Positions 7,353-15,455 of a DNA stretch of 64,000 nt are shown one piece after another. Where the stretch lies: NCBI RefSeq assembly GCF_003097315.1, contig NZ_QDDL01000015.1, forward strand, positions 1-64,000, given 5' to 3'. How positions within the stretch are numbered: the first letter of the stretch is position 1; the number at the start of each line of letters is the position of its first letter. Source of the DNA: Pelagibaculum spongiae. Lineage in GTDB: Bacteria; Pseudomonadota; Gammaproteobacteria; Enterobacterales; Pelagibaculaceae. The translations under genes were made by a program, and so were the position numbers. Below the pieces are notes generated by a model. The model did not search any database. It had not been told where the DNA came from and saw only the letters and a list, made by a program, of their open reading frames with translations.

Positions 7353-7874
7353 ATGCGACTTTTACACCCTAAGAGAACCTACTGTATCTGGTTTACCGGC
7401 TTACCTGGTGCCGGTAAAAGCAGATTGGCTCATTTGGTTGAGCGATATCTTAAATCTGAATGGCTACCTTGCTTTCTGCTTGACGAACATAATTTACGGC
7501 AAGGTCTAAGTAGCGATTTAACCCATCAGCAATACTCTGAAGCCACGCGAAGAATCTCCGAAACCAGTCGCTTAATGAATCAATCGGGCATGATTACTTT
7601 AGTCAGTGATTTCTCTCCCTATGCTGAAGATCGCCGCCGAGCGCGGCAAATTCACCCTCCTGGACAATTCTTTGAAGTGTTTGTCGATACGCCAGCAGAA
7701 GTGTGCCAACAGCGAGCGAAGCAAGGCAAATTTTGGATGGGTGATGGTCGTAATTACCAGCCACCAGAAAATCCTGAGGTAGCTGTTTTAACGGGGAAAT
7801 GGAGCGAACAGGAATCGTTGGATTACTTATTAAAAAAATTACCGATTAGGGATGCTAAGGCAGTGAGTGTTTGA
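7353..7874 (+). CDS. APS-kinase-like (CysC-like) P-loop kinase
   Basis: A 173-residue protein of the adenylylsulfate kinase fold. It has the P-loop GLPGAGKS (16-23), LDEHNLRQGLSSDL (43-56) where classic CysC has LDGDNVRHGLNxDL, SDFSPYAEDRRRAR, and FVDTPAEVCQQR. The usual lid segment, FTGIDxPYE, is absent: the sequence instead reads GDGRNYQPPENPE. The protein is therefore a relative, but the DGD acidic motif and the lid have changed, and its substrate may not be APS. No other sulfate-assimilation gene is nearby. It is followed after 32 bases by a glycosyltransferase gene, probably in one transcript, which suggests a role in making or modifying a surface or secreted molecule. Confidence 0.75.
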   Translation: MRLLHPKRTYCIWFTGLPGAGKSRLAHLVERYLKSEWLPCFLLDEHNLRQGLSSDLTHQQYSEATRRISETSRLMNQSGMITLVSDFSPYAEDRRRARQIHPPGQFFEVFVDTPAEVCQQRAKQGKFWMGDGRNYQPPENPEVAVLTGKWSEQESLDYLLKKLPIRDAKAVSV

Positions 7875-7906
7875 TGTTGTACCGTAAATAAAAAGGAGTT
7901 TTGGTT

Positions 7907-9337
7907 GTGAGTCATCATGTATTGAATGTTAAGCAACGCGTTGGCTTTATTCAGAGAGCGCTTGCTAGCACTGAATTAGGTCAACAAGAACCTTTCCAGT
8001 CTTTTTTTTCGATTGATTACACTGATGCTCATTGGTTAGAGTACCTAACTTACGTTGCTCTATTTGATTTGATTCTCTCCCCTCAAGCAAACGCAGCATC
8101 ATTGCTTCATCAAGTTGGAAATATAAAATTATTTACAGAGAATGATATAGTTCATGAATTAAAAGAAAAATTATTAAAGTCGAATCCCTCTGAAATAGAA
8201 TTAAATAAATTAAGGAAGACGTTTGCTTGTGAGCGTTATTATATTGACAGCAAACTTTTTAATAAACCTCCGCCAGTAAATAAACCAGGTGAAAAGTGCA
8301 TTCACCGAATATGGTTAGGAGGTGATGTATCAGATGATATGATGACATCGATAGCAGCAGCAAATGTCAATATCATGTCACGATGGAAGGGTGTTAAGGC
8401 GACCAGGCACTATCTTTGGACAAATAATAAAAAAATGATTTCTGGTGCATTAAAAAATTCTATTTTTCAGATAAGAGATATCCAAGAATTGCTATTATTC
8501 TCTGAAAAAAAAGAAAGTCATTTATTTAAACTTTCTGTCGCATGTTTGCATCTCATTGAAAGAAAAGAGTTTGCTCATGCAGTAGACATCTTGAGGTTGT
8601 TGGCACTTTACAAGTATGGAGGGCTTTATCTGGATTTCAGCTTTCACAATAGTGCACCGATTGTTACCCGAGATATTGACCTTCAGATCGATGGACCAGA
8701 CCTCTGGTGCTTCAACCCTGTCCAGAGCGATAATATGCTACTAACACAGGACTTTACATCTTCAGCATTTGAAGTTGATAGTAGAACAATTCCTACATTC
8801 AATTTAAATCAGCATGCAACCCTTAGATCCAACAACGCGGGTTTTGAAGCGCGCTATCCATATTTTGAAAATAGTGTTTTGTATGCAGGGTCAATTGGCT
8901 CGAAATTTATCGGTTCTGCTTTAAATTATGTCGGAAAAATAGTCAATGATCACTTTTTTAAGCTCAATTTCACTCATCATTTAAATAATTTGTTGAATCC
9001 GGGTTTTCATGAATACTTAGATTTAGATCCATTAGCCTATGCCTTGTTCGCCAATCACAGCTTTGAAATGTTGACGATTATGCTTGGCCAGGTGCCGACC
9101 ATTGATCCTCAATCAATAAGAAACTCTTCATCTATATATTTAGATGGTAAAAATTATATTTTAGGATTAGATGTATCGTTAAAGCCTTCTGCATCCATCG
9201 AAATTGATTTTGATAAAAGTTGGAATGTTTTTAATCGTAGAGTAGGAAAACATTTTTTATGGAGAGACATGGGAGTAGTCAAATATGGGCGTGGCAGTTG
9301 GATGAAACAACACAAACGGCCATCTAATGAGTGTTAG
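7907..9337 (+). CDS. Large glycosyltransferase with TcdA/TcdB or Gly_transf_sug-like catalytic region
   Basis: A 476-residue protein. IHRIWLGG at about 132-139 and the block VDILRLLALYKYGGLYLDFS at about 226-245 match the core of sugar-nucleotide transferases with a DXD motif, such as the large clostridial toxin catalytic domain and the Gly_transf_sug family. In the window the motif reads YLDFSF, so the second Asp of DXD is Ser. No signal peptide or membrane anchor is seen. GTG at 7907 is preferred over TTG at 7901 because AGGAG at 7894-7898 is then 8 bases away. The gene is AT-rich with long A/T runs compared with ackA, a sign of transfer. With the upstream kinase-like gene it forms a two-gene unit of unknown role. 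Confidence 0.75.
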   Translation: MSHHVLNVKQRVGFIQRALASTELGQQEPFQSFFSIDYTDAHWLEYLTYVALFDLILSPQANAASLLHQVGNIKLFTENDIVHELKEKLLKSNPSEIELNKLRKTFACERYYIDSKLFNKPPPVNKPGEKCIHRIWLGGDVSDDMMTSIAAANVNIMSRWKGVKATRHYLWTNNKKMISGALKNSIFQIRDIQELLLFSEKKESHLFKLSVACLHLIERKEFAHAVDILRLLALYKYGGLYLDFSFHNSAPIVTRDIDLQIDGPDLWCFNPVQSDNMLLTQDFTSSAFEVDSRTIPTFNLNQHATLRSNNAGFEARYPYFENSVLYAGSIGSKFIGSALNYVGKIVNDHFFKLNFTHHLNNLLNPGFHEYLDLDPLAYALFANHSFEMLTIMLGQVPTIDPQSIRNSSSIYLDGKNYILGLDVSLKPSASIEIDFDKSWNVFNRRVGKHFLWRDMGVVKYGRGSWMKQHKRPSNEC

Positions 9338-9436
9338 CTCTCAAATCAAATATACGGCTATCAATGAATTGTTCGATGAAAATATTAGCAGCGTTATTGG
9401 ATGCTTTTTTAGTTGAAGCGAGATCTTTTAGACACA

Positions 9437-9461
9437 AAAAAGCCCCGCACTAGCGAGGCTT
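9437..9461 (-). terminator. Rho-independent terminator after the tRNA-Phe genes
   Basis: In minus-strand sense GCCTCGC, a short loop and GCGGGGC are followed by TTTTTTG. It lies just downstream of the two minus-strand tRNA genes and would end their transcript. GCGGGGC pairs with GCCTCGC with one mismatch or wobble. Confidence 0.8.
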
Positions 9462-9466
9462 GAATG

Positions 9467-9542
9467 TGGTGGCCGGAGACAGAATCGAACTGCCGACACG
9501 AGGATTTTCAATCCTCTGCTCTACCAACTGAGCTATCCGGCC
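9467..9542 (-). tRNA. tRNA-Phe (anticodon GAA), copy 2
   Basis: The 76-base minus-strand sequence begins GGCCGGATAGCTCAGTTGG, contains the anticodon stem-loop GAGGATTGAAAATCCTC, the T-arm GGCAGTTCGATTCTGTC and an encoded CCA end. It is identical to the copy at 9614-9689 and follows it by 71 bases in the direction of transcription. Confidence 0.97.
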
Positions 9543-9613
9543 CGAAGGCTGATGGTCGTACGGTCTTGCGAAAAACACGTTTTTACAAAGCGTTAAAACG
9601 AATTTCTAAAATG

Positions 9614-9689
9614 TGGTGGCCGGAGACAGAATCGAACTGCCGACACGAGGATTTTCAATCCTCTGCTCTACCAACTGAGCTATCCGGCC
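9614..9689 (-). tRNA. tRNA-Phe (anticodon GAA), copy 1
   Basis: Same 76-base sequence as the second copy, with GAA in the anticodon loop and encoded CCA. It lies upstream in the direction of transcription, so both copies probably share one promoter to the right of 9689 and one terminator at 9437. Confidence 0.97.
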
Positions 9690-9784
9690 GAGGCGGGGCG
9701 TATTAAACCGATTTGTTGCGGCTTCGTCAACCCCTGAATAGGGCAATTGTTACCAGTGGTATGCCAAATCTTTGATTGATACCG

Positions 9785-10057
9785 CTATTCTTCTGGCGGT
9801 TTGTAACCATCAATCTTCACTTCCTTGCCTTCAAACAAATAGCCCTTCATTTGCTCAGTCAGGAACTGGCGAGCCTTGAGTTCAATCAGGCTCAGGCGAT
9901 ATTCGTTGATCAGCATGGTTTGCTGAGTCATCCAATCCATCCAGGCTTGCTTACTGATCTGTTCAAAGACCTTCTTACCCAGTTCTCCTGGTAGAGGAGG
10001 GCGAGCTAATCCTTCCAGCTCTTTACCAAGACGCGCGCATTGAACCATTCGAGTCAT
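9785..10057 (-). CDS. yggX: Probable Fe(2+)-trafficking / oxidative damage protection protein YggX
   Basis: A 90-residue protein matching YggX end to end: VQCARLGKELEGL, PGELGKKVFEQISKQAW, TMLINEYRLSL and YLFEGKEVKIDGY. YggX helps protect iron-sulfur clusters and is linked to iron handling in the cytoplasm. The start at 10057 (MTRMVQC) matches the family; the longer open frame to 10129 has no homologous look. It follows mutY after about 136 bases on the same strand, the order seen in E. coli, and MutY itself carries an iron-sulfur cluster. Confidence 0.93.
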   Translation of the reverse strand: MTRMVQCARLGKELEGLARPPLPGELGKKVFEQISKQAWMDWMTQQTMLINEYRLSLIELKARQFLTEQMKGYLFEGKEVKIDGYKPPEE

Positions 10058-10193
10058 AAGCCTAATACCTTGAAAAAATCTCTCGGCAACACTTATACCA
10101 GAGCGCTGGAGGAAATTCAGCCATAACAATGATCAGGATTAAGCTGTTGCGCCAACGGCCCACTCAGTAGCGTTGGCGAACAGCCTGAGTGAT

Positions 10194-11258
10194 CTACTGA
10201 AAAATCGGCGACTGCAGCGCCTCAATTAGCTTGCGAACTGGAGTCGGTAAGCCAGCTTGAAGCACTTTGTCGGCAGCGAGCCAATACCAATGATCTTCTG
10301 CGACAAAGTTTGCATTGGCTTTTACTTCTATTTGCACCGGAGTAATCGTCAGATCAAAGTGAGTGAACTTGTGCAGCATCGGTTGCCAAGCCAAGGGTTC
10401 ACTGGAGCATTGCAGCTGCAGCTGTTTGGTAAATTCTGCCAGTGATTGTTGGTTGTCGATTTGCGGTAGACACATTAAACCGCCCCAAATACCACTGGGT
10501 GGGCGTTTTTCTAATAAAATTTTCCCTTGAGGATTTACCAAAATCAGCATGTGGCAGCTTTTGGCCGGTTTGGCTTTTTTAGGCTTAGGCGTAGGTAATT
10601 GGCTTTGTAAGTCTTCAGCCTTTGCCTGACAACTTTCTGCAATGGGGCACTCTGTACATTTCGGCTTACTACGCGTGCAGACCATGGCCCCAAGATCCAT
10701 CATTGCTTGAGTGTAATCAGCGGCACAATGGCTTGGCGTTAACTGCTCTGCGTGTTGCCATAGGACTTTTTGCACCTTTGCCGATCCGGTCCAGCCTTCG
10801 ACTGCGAAGTAACGGGCCAGCACCCGTTTGACATTGCCATCAAGAATGGCGGCGGGGCGGTTAAATGCCTGGCTGACAATCGCATTGGCAGTCGAGCGGC
10901 CGATGCCGGGCAGTTGTTCTAATAATTCGGCAATATCAGGGAGTGCACCCTGATATTGGCTAGCGACTTGCTGTGCGCATTTATGCAGATTTCTAGCGCG
11001 AGCGTAATAGCCCAAGCCACTCCACAACGCTAACACCTGATCAATATCGCTGTTGGCTAAATCCGCCAGCGTAGGAAAGCGAGCGATGAACTTTTCAAAG
11101 TAAGGGATCACGGTAGCGACTTGCGTCTGTTGCAGCATAATTTCTGAAAGCCAGACGTGATAACCGGTTCTTGGTTCATGCCAAGGCAGATCTTTCCGGC
11201 CGTGTTGCTGATACCAGCTTAATACTTGATCGGCGAATAATGGGGCAGGTACGCTCAC
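10194..11258 (-). CDS. mutY: A/G-specific adenine DNA glycosylase
   Basis: A 354-residue protein of normal length. It removes adenine mispaired with 8-oxoguanine or G. The catalytic Glu39 sits in LSEIMLQQTQV, the helix-hairpin-helix LPGIGRSTANAIV at 116-128, catalytic Asp140 in ILDGNVKRVLAR, and the 4Fe-4S cysteines are Cys194, 201, 204 and 210 (C-X6-C-X2-C-X5-C). The C-terminal NUDIX-like domain (about 235-350; LLEKRPPSGIWGGLMCLP) recognises 8-oxoG. It lies downstream of asmA and upstream of yggX. Confidence 0.97.
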   Translation of the reverse strand: MSVPAPLFADQVLSWYQQHGRKDLPWHEPRTGYHVWLSEIMLQQTQVATVIPYFEKFIARFPTLADLANSDIDQVLALWSGLGYYARARNLHKCAQQVASQYQGALPDIAELLEQLPGIGRSTANAIVSQAFNRPAAILDGNVKRVLARYFAVEGWTGSAKVQKVLWQHAEQLTPSHCAADYTQAMMDLGAMVCTRSKPKCTECPIAESCQAKAEDLQSQLPTPKPKKAKPAKSCHMLILVNPQGKILLEKRPPSGIWGGLMCLPQIDNQQSLAEFTKQLQLQCSSEPLAWQPMLHKFTHFDLTITPVQIEVKANANFVAEDHWYWLAADKVLQAGLPTPVRKLIEALQSPIFQ

Positions 11259-11376
11259 GACGATTTACTCTTTTTAATATAGGGAATATCAGGCAATTAA
11301 GACTGCCTGATATTTAAATGCTGATAGTTGATAAATAGTGGCTAGGTGCTGAGGTATTACTTAGCAGTTTATTTTT

Positions 11377-13221
11377 TTAGTGCTTTTTAAACCAGCGGCC
11401 AATTTCTTTACTCAATTTATTTTTCGCTTTTTCCAATGCTAAATTGCCGAGCGCTTTATTGAGGGTTTTCTGATCTAACGCTACCGCTAATGCATCCGGT
11501 TTTCCGGAAACAGTAATCGGTAATGGGATTTTTGATAAATTACTGCCTGGGTCACAAGCGGCATCGCTACTGCGATTGAGTTGTGCTTGTAACTGCAGGT
11601 TAATCATCGGTTGAAGGAGATCAAATCCTCCTTTTCCAGACAATTCAACGCCAGGAATGCCAAATTGCATTTGCTGGGTGTGAGCTTGGCCATCGGCCAA
11701 TGCCAGTTGTAGCTGTAATTGTTTGAAATCAGTTTGCTGGCTGTTCTGTACATCGAGTGGTTTTTTACGTACCGCAGCAATGCCCTTACATAATTGATAC
11801 TGTAAATCGATACCGTTTAAGATGCCTTGTTCCATCGATAAAGCCGCGTTTCCGATAGCAGAAGCGAGTAATGCCTGATCGGTAGTGCCCTTAGCATTTA
11901 TCTTGGCAGATAAATCAATTTCTCCGTTTAAATGAAAACGGTTTTCCAGACTATTTTTCTGCTGTGTATTATTGGTTTTTTCTGTTGAGCTCGCTTGCAG
12001 GTCTTTTAATAGCGCGCCAATAGCAACTTGTTTTAATTGTGCATCGAGCGCTAATTGCAACGGCTGTTGCTGGTTATTAATTTTACTGGTGAGTAATAGT
12101 TGCCCTTGATAAAAATCTGCAGAAAAAGGAGCAATTTTCCATATGTCGTTCTGATGGCTGAAATCCAGTGAAAGATTGTCAACGGTAATGCCATTGGCGA
12201 TCAACTTTCCCAGTTCAACATGACCGGTTAGCTGAATCGGCAGTTTGGGCAATTGAATCGGCGTGGCTTTTTCAGTATCAGCTGACGGTTGTTCGATTGA
12301 TGGTGTGGATGATTTTTGCGACACCGCTTCTAGCTGCTCCTTTTGCGAGCGGGAATCAGTCGGTGAATTGGCCAGCAGCAACTGATCCATTGTCAGCGAT
12401 AACTGCAGGTTTGGTTGGTCAAAACCTTTGAGTTGGATGGTGCCTGAAAATTTACTTGGGCTGTCAGGTGCTGCTTGAAAGTCCAGCTGCCCGTTTAGGT
12501 TCGTGCTTTGAATATTCTGCTGGGCAAGATCCATTTTCCAGCTTTGATTTAAGCTGAGTTTTAGATCTGGTGTTGTCGCTTCAATAAAAGCGACAACTTC
12601 AAATGGTTGCTGAAGTGAAACTTGTTCAGCAGCCAGTTCCGGTATTTTTAATGCTAAGGCAATCGGTTGATCCATCGCTTCATACCAATTGATTTCAATA
12701 TTTCGCATTTGAAATTGTTGCAGTAGCCACTGTTGGCTCCAGTCATTGGCGTTATTGCTGTCATTGCTAATATCGTCTGTTGATGAAGCAACGGTTGGTT
12801 GCTCAGCGGTCGATGACTCTTGTGTCGGTGTGGCGTGAATGTGCCAATTTAACTGGCCATCGGGCTGCGGATAAAAATTAAGTTTGGCCCCTTCGATCGT
12901 CAGCTGTTCGACTTGAAGCTGACCAGAGAATAAAGGACCAATCGCAACTTTGAGCAATAGCTTATCTAACGTTCCCATATCCACAGTGGATGGGTGTTTT
13001 GGATCGCTTATTTGCAGTTTTTCTATTTGCAGCCCAAGGCTAGGCAAAAAGTTTGGACGGATATTCCCTTGAATATCTAACTGCAAGCCGGTTGCTTTTA
13101 GTACTTGATCAGCAATGGTTTGCTTGTGCTGGTTCAAATCCAGCATCGACAAAGCAATGATCCCAGCTAAAAGGGTTAGTGCAATCAGAGAAAATAGAGT
13201 CAGCAATGTTTTACGAAGCAT
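11377..13221 (-). CDS. asmA: AsmA family protein
   Basis: A 614-residue protein with one N-terminal membrane segment (TLLTLFSLIALTLLAGIIALSM begins near residue 5 and is longer than quoted) and a large periplasmic beta-rich part. The N-terminal AsmA pattern (LKATGLQLDIQGNIRPNFLPSLGLQ, cited here only by position 42-66) and the C-terminal repeat region with AIGNAALSMEQGILNGIDLQ-type sequence (about 455-475) fit AsmA. AsmA-like proteins are thought to act in phospholipid transport and outer-membrane assembly. Two Ser/Asn/Asp-rich linkers near residues 135-160 and 290-320 are low-complexity. It precedes mutY and yggX on the same strand. Confidence 0.87.
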   Translation of the reverse strand: MLRKTLLTLFSLIALTLLAGIIALSMLDLNQHKQTIADQVLKATGLQLDIQGNIRPNFLPSLGLQIEKLQISDPKHPSTVDMGTLDKLLLKVAIGPLFSGQLQVEQLTIEGAKLNFYPQPDGQLNWHIHATPTQESSTAEQPTVASSTDDISNDSNNANDWSQQWLLQQFQMRNIEINWYEAMDQPIALALKIPELAAEQVSLQQPFEVVAFIEATTPDLKLSLNQSWKMDLAQQNIQSTNLNGQLDFQAAPDSPSKFSGTIQLKGFDQPNLQLSLTMDQLLLANSPTDSRSQKEQLEAVSQKSSTPSIEQPSADTEKATPIQLPKLPIQLTGHVELGKLIANGITVDNLSLDFSHQNDIWKIAPFSADFYQGQLLLTSKINNQQQPLQLALDAQLKQVAIGALLKDLQASSTEKTNNTQQKNSLENRFHLNGEIDLSAKINAKGTTDQALLASAIGNAALSMEQGILNGIDLQYQLCKGIAAVRKKPLDVQNSQQTDFKQLQLQLALADGQAHTQQMQFGIPGVELSGKGGFDLLQPMINLQLQAQLNRSSDAACDPGSNLSKIPLPITVSGKPDALAVALDQKTLNKALGNLALEKAKNKLSKEIGRWFKKH

Positions 13222-13529
13222 CTTGTTATGGTCTTTCCCGGAAAAAGGGTTGTTTAAAAAGCCAGTGTTGAAGCGGGTTCAGTGTACCAGCGAGTGATCT
13301 CTGATCACCAGTCGTCAATAGGTGTTTAATCTGTCTTCTGAAAAGAATGCCAGATAACCTATTGATAAATATGTGAATTGGTTCCGGTTGATTTAATTAT
13401 CAACTGCCACACTAGCTTCAAGAAATGATTCAGTGTTGAGAACCGAAGGTAATAATGCCCTGCTTAATGGCTTGGCTGATTTCTGGGTGAATAGCCTACG
13501 CTGATACTGGCACATATTCTGAAGCGGTG
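13222..13529. other. Divergent intergenic region between asmA and a small unknown gene
   Basis: No gene is seen. CAATAGGTGTTTAATCTG at about 13316 and CAGATAACCTATTG at about 13352 form an imperfect inverted repeat that could be an operator or hairpin. The promoters of asmA (minus) and the gene at 13530 (plus) should lie here. Confidence 0.4.
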
Positions 13530-14036
13530 ATGAGAATGAAACGAGCTGAATTTAAAGCCAAGTTGACGGATCTTTTGACCCAGTCAGTAGACGGTTTAGG
13601 TAAGCGTGACAAGTTAGAGTATGTACGAGATATCTTATCGTGTGGTGAAACAGGTGGTCATCGTTTATTGCAAGCTCGTGATGAGGTTGTTGAAGGTGCC
13701 CGAGTGAAGCATGCGGAATTTTCGATGCAAGATGTTTCTAGAGCACACCCAGATTTATCTTTAGAGGCTGTAGAACCAACGGAAACTAAAGTATCCAACC
13801 AGCCAGAACTAGAAGGGCAGGAAATCTCTAAAAAGACAGAGCTTAATTTTTCATCAGATAGTCTGAGTCTGGCGCCTTTGCCAGATAATCCAAACTGGGA
13901 TGGTTTAGAACGCCGTAAACATTCCGACCGTAGAGATAATACCGACCGTAGAACGCGAGTGCGTTTTGCCAGTGGTAAGCTGAGTGATCGAAGAGCTTAC
14001 CGAGAACGTCGTCAGAATTGGCCTCCGGCGGATTAA
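13530..14036 (+). CDS. Hypothetical protein with Arg/Asp-rich C-terminus
   Basis: A 168-residue protein with no signal peptide or membrane segment. The N-terminal 60 residues are charged and helical. The middle is a Glu/Ser-rich linker. The C-terminus carries GLERRKHSDRRDNTDRRTR and then SDRRAYRERR, a spaced ERR/DRR pattern common in uncharacterised proteobacterial proteins. GTG 13527, ATG 13530 and ATG 13536 are alternative starts; GAAGCGG lies just upstream. It is followed by a small membrane protein gene and trmB on the same strand. I do not know its function. Confidence 0.6.
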   Translation: MRMKRAEFKAKLTDLLTQSVDGLGKRDKLEYVRDILSCGETGGHRLLQARDEVVEGARVKHAEFSMQDVSRAHPDLSLEAVEPTETKVSNQPELEGQEISKKTELNFSSDSLSLAPLPDNPNWDGLERRKHSDRRDNTDRRTRVRFASGKLSDRRAYRERRQNWPPAD

Positions 14037-14059
14037 TATGGCGCTGTAAAATATTTGAA

Positions 14060-14209
14060 ATGAATAAATCCGGTGATTCAATCATCGGATTTTTTTTGCT
14101 CGTAATTCTTGGCGTCGTTGTGTTGGTTATGATGCTTTTACTCATCGGCCAGTTTTTGGGCGCTACTTACAAAGATAAATACGATGTTGGCAAGCCTTAC
14201 AAGTGGTGA
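14060..14209 (+). CDS. Small single-pass membrane protein
   Basis: A 49-residue protein beginning MNKSGDSIIGFFLL with one strongly hydrophobic segment at about residues 8-32 and a short basic, Tyr-rich tail ending KPYKW. The open frame extends upstream to 14018 but the ATG at 14060 gives a sensible short N-terminus. It lies 23 bases after the previous gene, so the two may be cotranscribed. No family is recognised. Confidence 0.5.
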   Translation: MNKSGDSIIGFFLLVILGVVVLVMMLLLIGQFLGATYKDKYDVGKPYKW

Positions 14210-14340
14210 AATTCGATAGAAATCTCAGCCGAACGAGCGATGTAAATTACTCAATGAAGGTGCTCAATCGATAAGAACTGGTTATAATCCGCCGCCTTTG
14301 ATTTCTCTATTTCTGTTTGGCACACCCTTTAGGGATTGAT

Positions 14341-15108
14341 ATGCCAGACCTCAGCCAAGAAGTACCCATGAGCACTGATCAGAATAATACCGAAGAAAAT
14401 ACCAGCCAAGAAAATACTGTCCAAGAGAAGCGTTTGCGTAAAATCCGCAGCTTTGTTTTGCGCGAAGGCCGTATGACCCCGGGCCAACAACGTGGATTAG
14501 ATACTGTTTTTCCAAAGTATGGTCGCAGTGTTGAGCAAGGGGCTGTTGAGTTGGACCAGTGGTTTGCTCGTAGCGGTAGCCAACGGGTATTGGAAATTGG
14601 TTTTGGCATGGGCGCTTCATTGTTGGAGATGGCGCAGGCTGAGCCGGATGTTGATTTTATTGGTATCGAAGTGCATAAACCGGGTGTGGGTCATTTGCTG
14701 AATGACGCGATTAAAGCAGATGTCACCAATCTGCGAGTCTATGCCGAAGATGCAGTCGAAGTGCTCAATCAATGCATTGCCGATCAATCGATTGATCGCT
14801 TGCAGTTATATTTCCCAGATCCATGGCATAAAAAGCGTCATAACAAGCGCCGCATTGTTCAGCCTGAATTTGTTCAAACCATTCGTAACAAATTGAAAAT
14901 TGGTGGTCAGTTCCATTTGGCAACCGATTGGGAAAACTATGCCGAGCATATGATGGAAGTAATGGAAGTGGCTGAAGGTTATGTGAATAACCAGGGTGAA
15001 AAGCAATATACCCCTCGTCCAGATTGGCGTCCATTAACCAAATTTGAAAACCGTGGCCATCGTTTGGGGCATGGCGTTTGGGATTTAATTTACCGTCGTG
15101 AAAGTTAG
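14341..15108 (+). CDS. trmB: tRNA (guanine-N7-)-methyltransferase
   Basis: A 255-residue protein. TrmB methylates G46 of tRNA with S-adenosylmethionine. Motifs: [14 protein letters not shown] (SAM-binding loop), [30 protein letters not shown] with the PDPW core, [11 protein letters not shown] and [19 protein letters not shown]. The first 40 residues are a Gln/Glu/Asn-rich extension often present in gammaproteobacterial TrmB. ATG 14341 follows TTTAGGGATTGAT; ATG 14368 is an alternative, and the frame also opens at TTG 14317. Confidence 0.96.
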   Translation: MPDLSQEVPMSTDQNNTEENTSQENTVQEKRLRKIRSFVLREGRMTPGQQRGLDTVFPKYGRSVEQGAVELDQWFARSGSQRVLEIGFGMGASLLEMAQAEPDVDFIGIEVHKPGVGHLLNDAIKADVTNLRVYAEDAVEVLNQCIADQSIDRLQLYFPDPWHKKRHNKRRIVQPEFVQTIRNKLKIGGQFHLATDWENYAEHMMEVMEVAEGYVNNQGEKQYTPRPDWRPLTKFENRGHRLGHGVWDLIYRRES

Positions 15109-15122
15109 TAAGTGATTATCTG

Positions 15123-15395
15123 ATGGATTGGAAAGTATTTATTAGTGTTTTTGGTGCGGTATTTATTGCTGAGCTGGGTGATAAAACTCAACTAGCCACC
15201 ATGTTATTTGCTGCAGACAAAGATGTAAGTAAGTGGACTGTGTTTGCCGGTGCTTCTGCTGCATTAATTGTTGCATCGGCCATTGGCGTATTGGCGGGCA
15301 GTTTTCTTAGCGAATATATTAATGAACGCTATTTAAATTATGCAGCAGGCGTAGGTTTTATTGCGATCGGTTTATGGACGTTGTTACGATCATAA
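15123..15395 (+). CDS. Half-size TMEM165/GDT1 (UPF0016) family membrane protein
   Basis: A 90-residue protein with three predicted membrane helices and one ELGDKTQ motif at residues 17-23, the signature of the UPF0016/GDT1 family of Mn2+ or Ca2+ exporters. Full-size members have two such repeats; this has one, so it would need to form a dimer. No second half-size gene is adjacent. It begins 15 bases after the trmB stop, and a terminator follows, so it probably ends the trmB transcript. Confidence 0.88.
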   Translation: MDWKVFISVFGAVFIAELGDKTQLATMLFAADKDVSKWTVFAGASAALIVASAIGVLAGSFLSEYINERYLNYAAGVGFIAIGLWTLLRS

Positions 15396-15413
15396 TTGCT
15401 AATGTATAAAATT

Positions 15414-15448
15414 AAAAAACCGGAAGTTATTTAATTTCCGGTTTTTTT
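15414..15448. terminator. Bidirectional rho-independent terminator
   Basis: AAAAAACCGGAA, a loop and TTCCGGTTTTTTTT form a hairpin with A-run on one side and T-run on the other. It separates the plus-strand GDT1 gene from the convergent minus-strand LysR gene. Confidence 0.9.
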
Positions 15449-15455
15449 TATGTTT

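Noticed and set aside
14351..14620. Minus-strand frames opposite trmB
   Set aside because: They lie wholly within trmB and show no conserved features.
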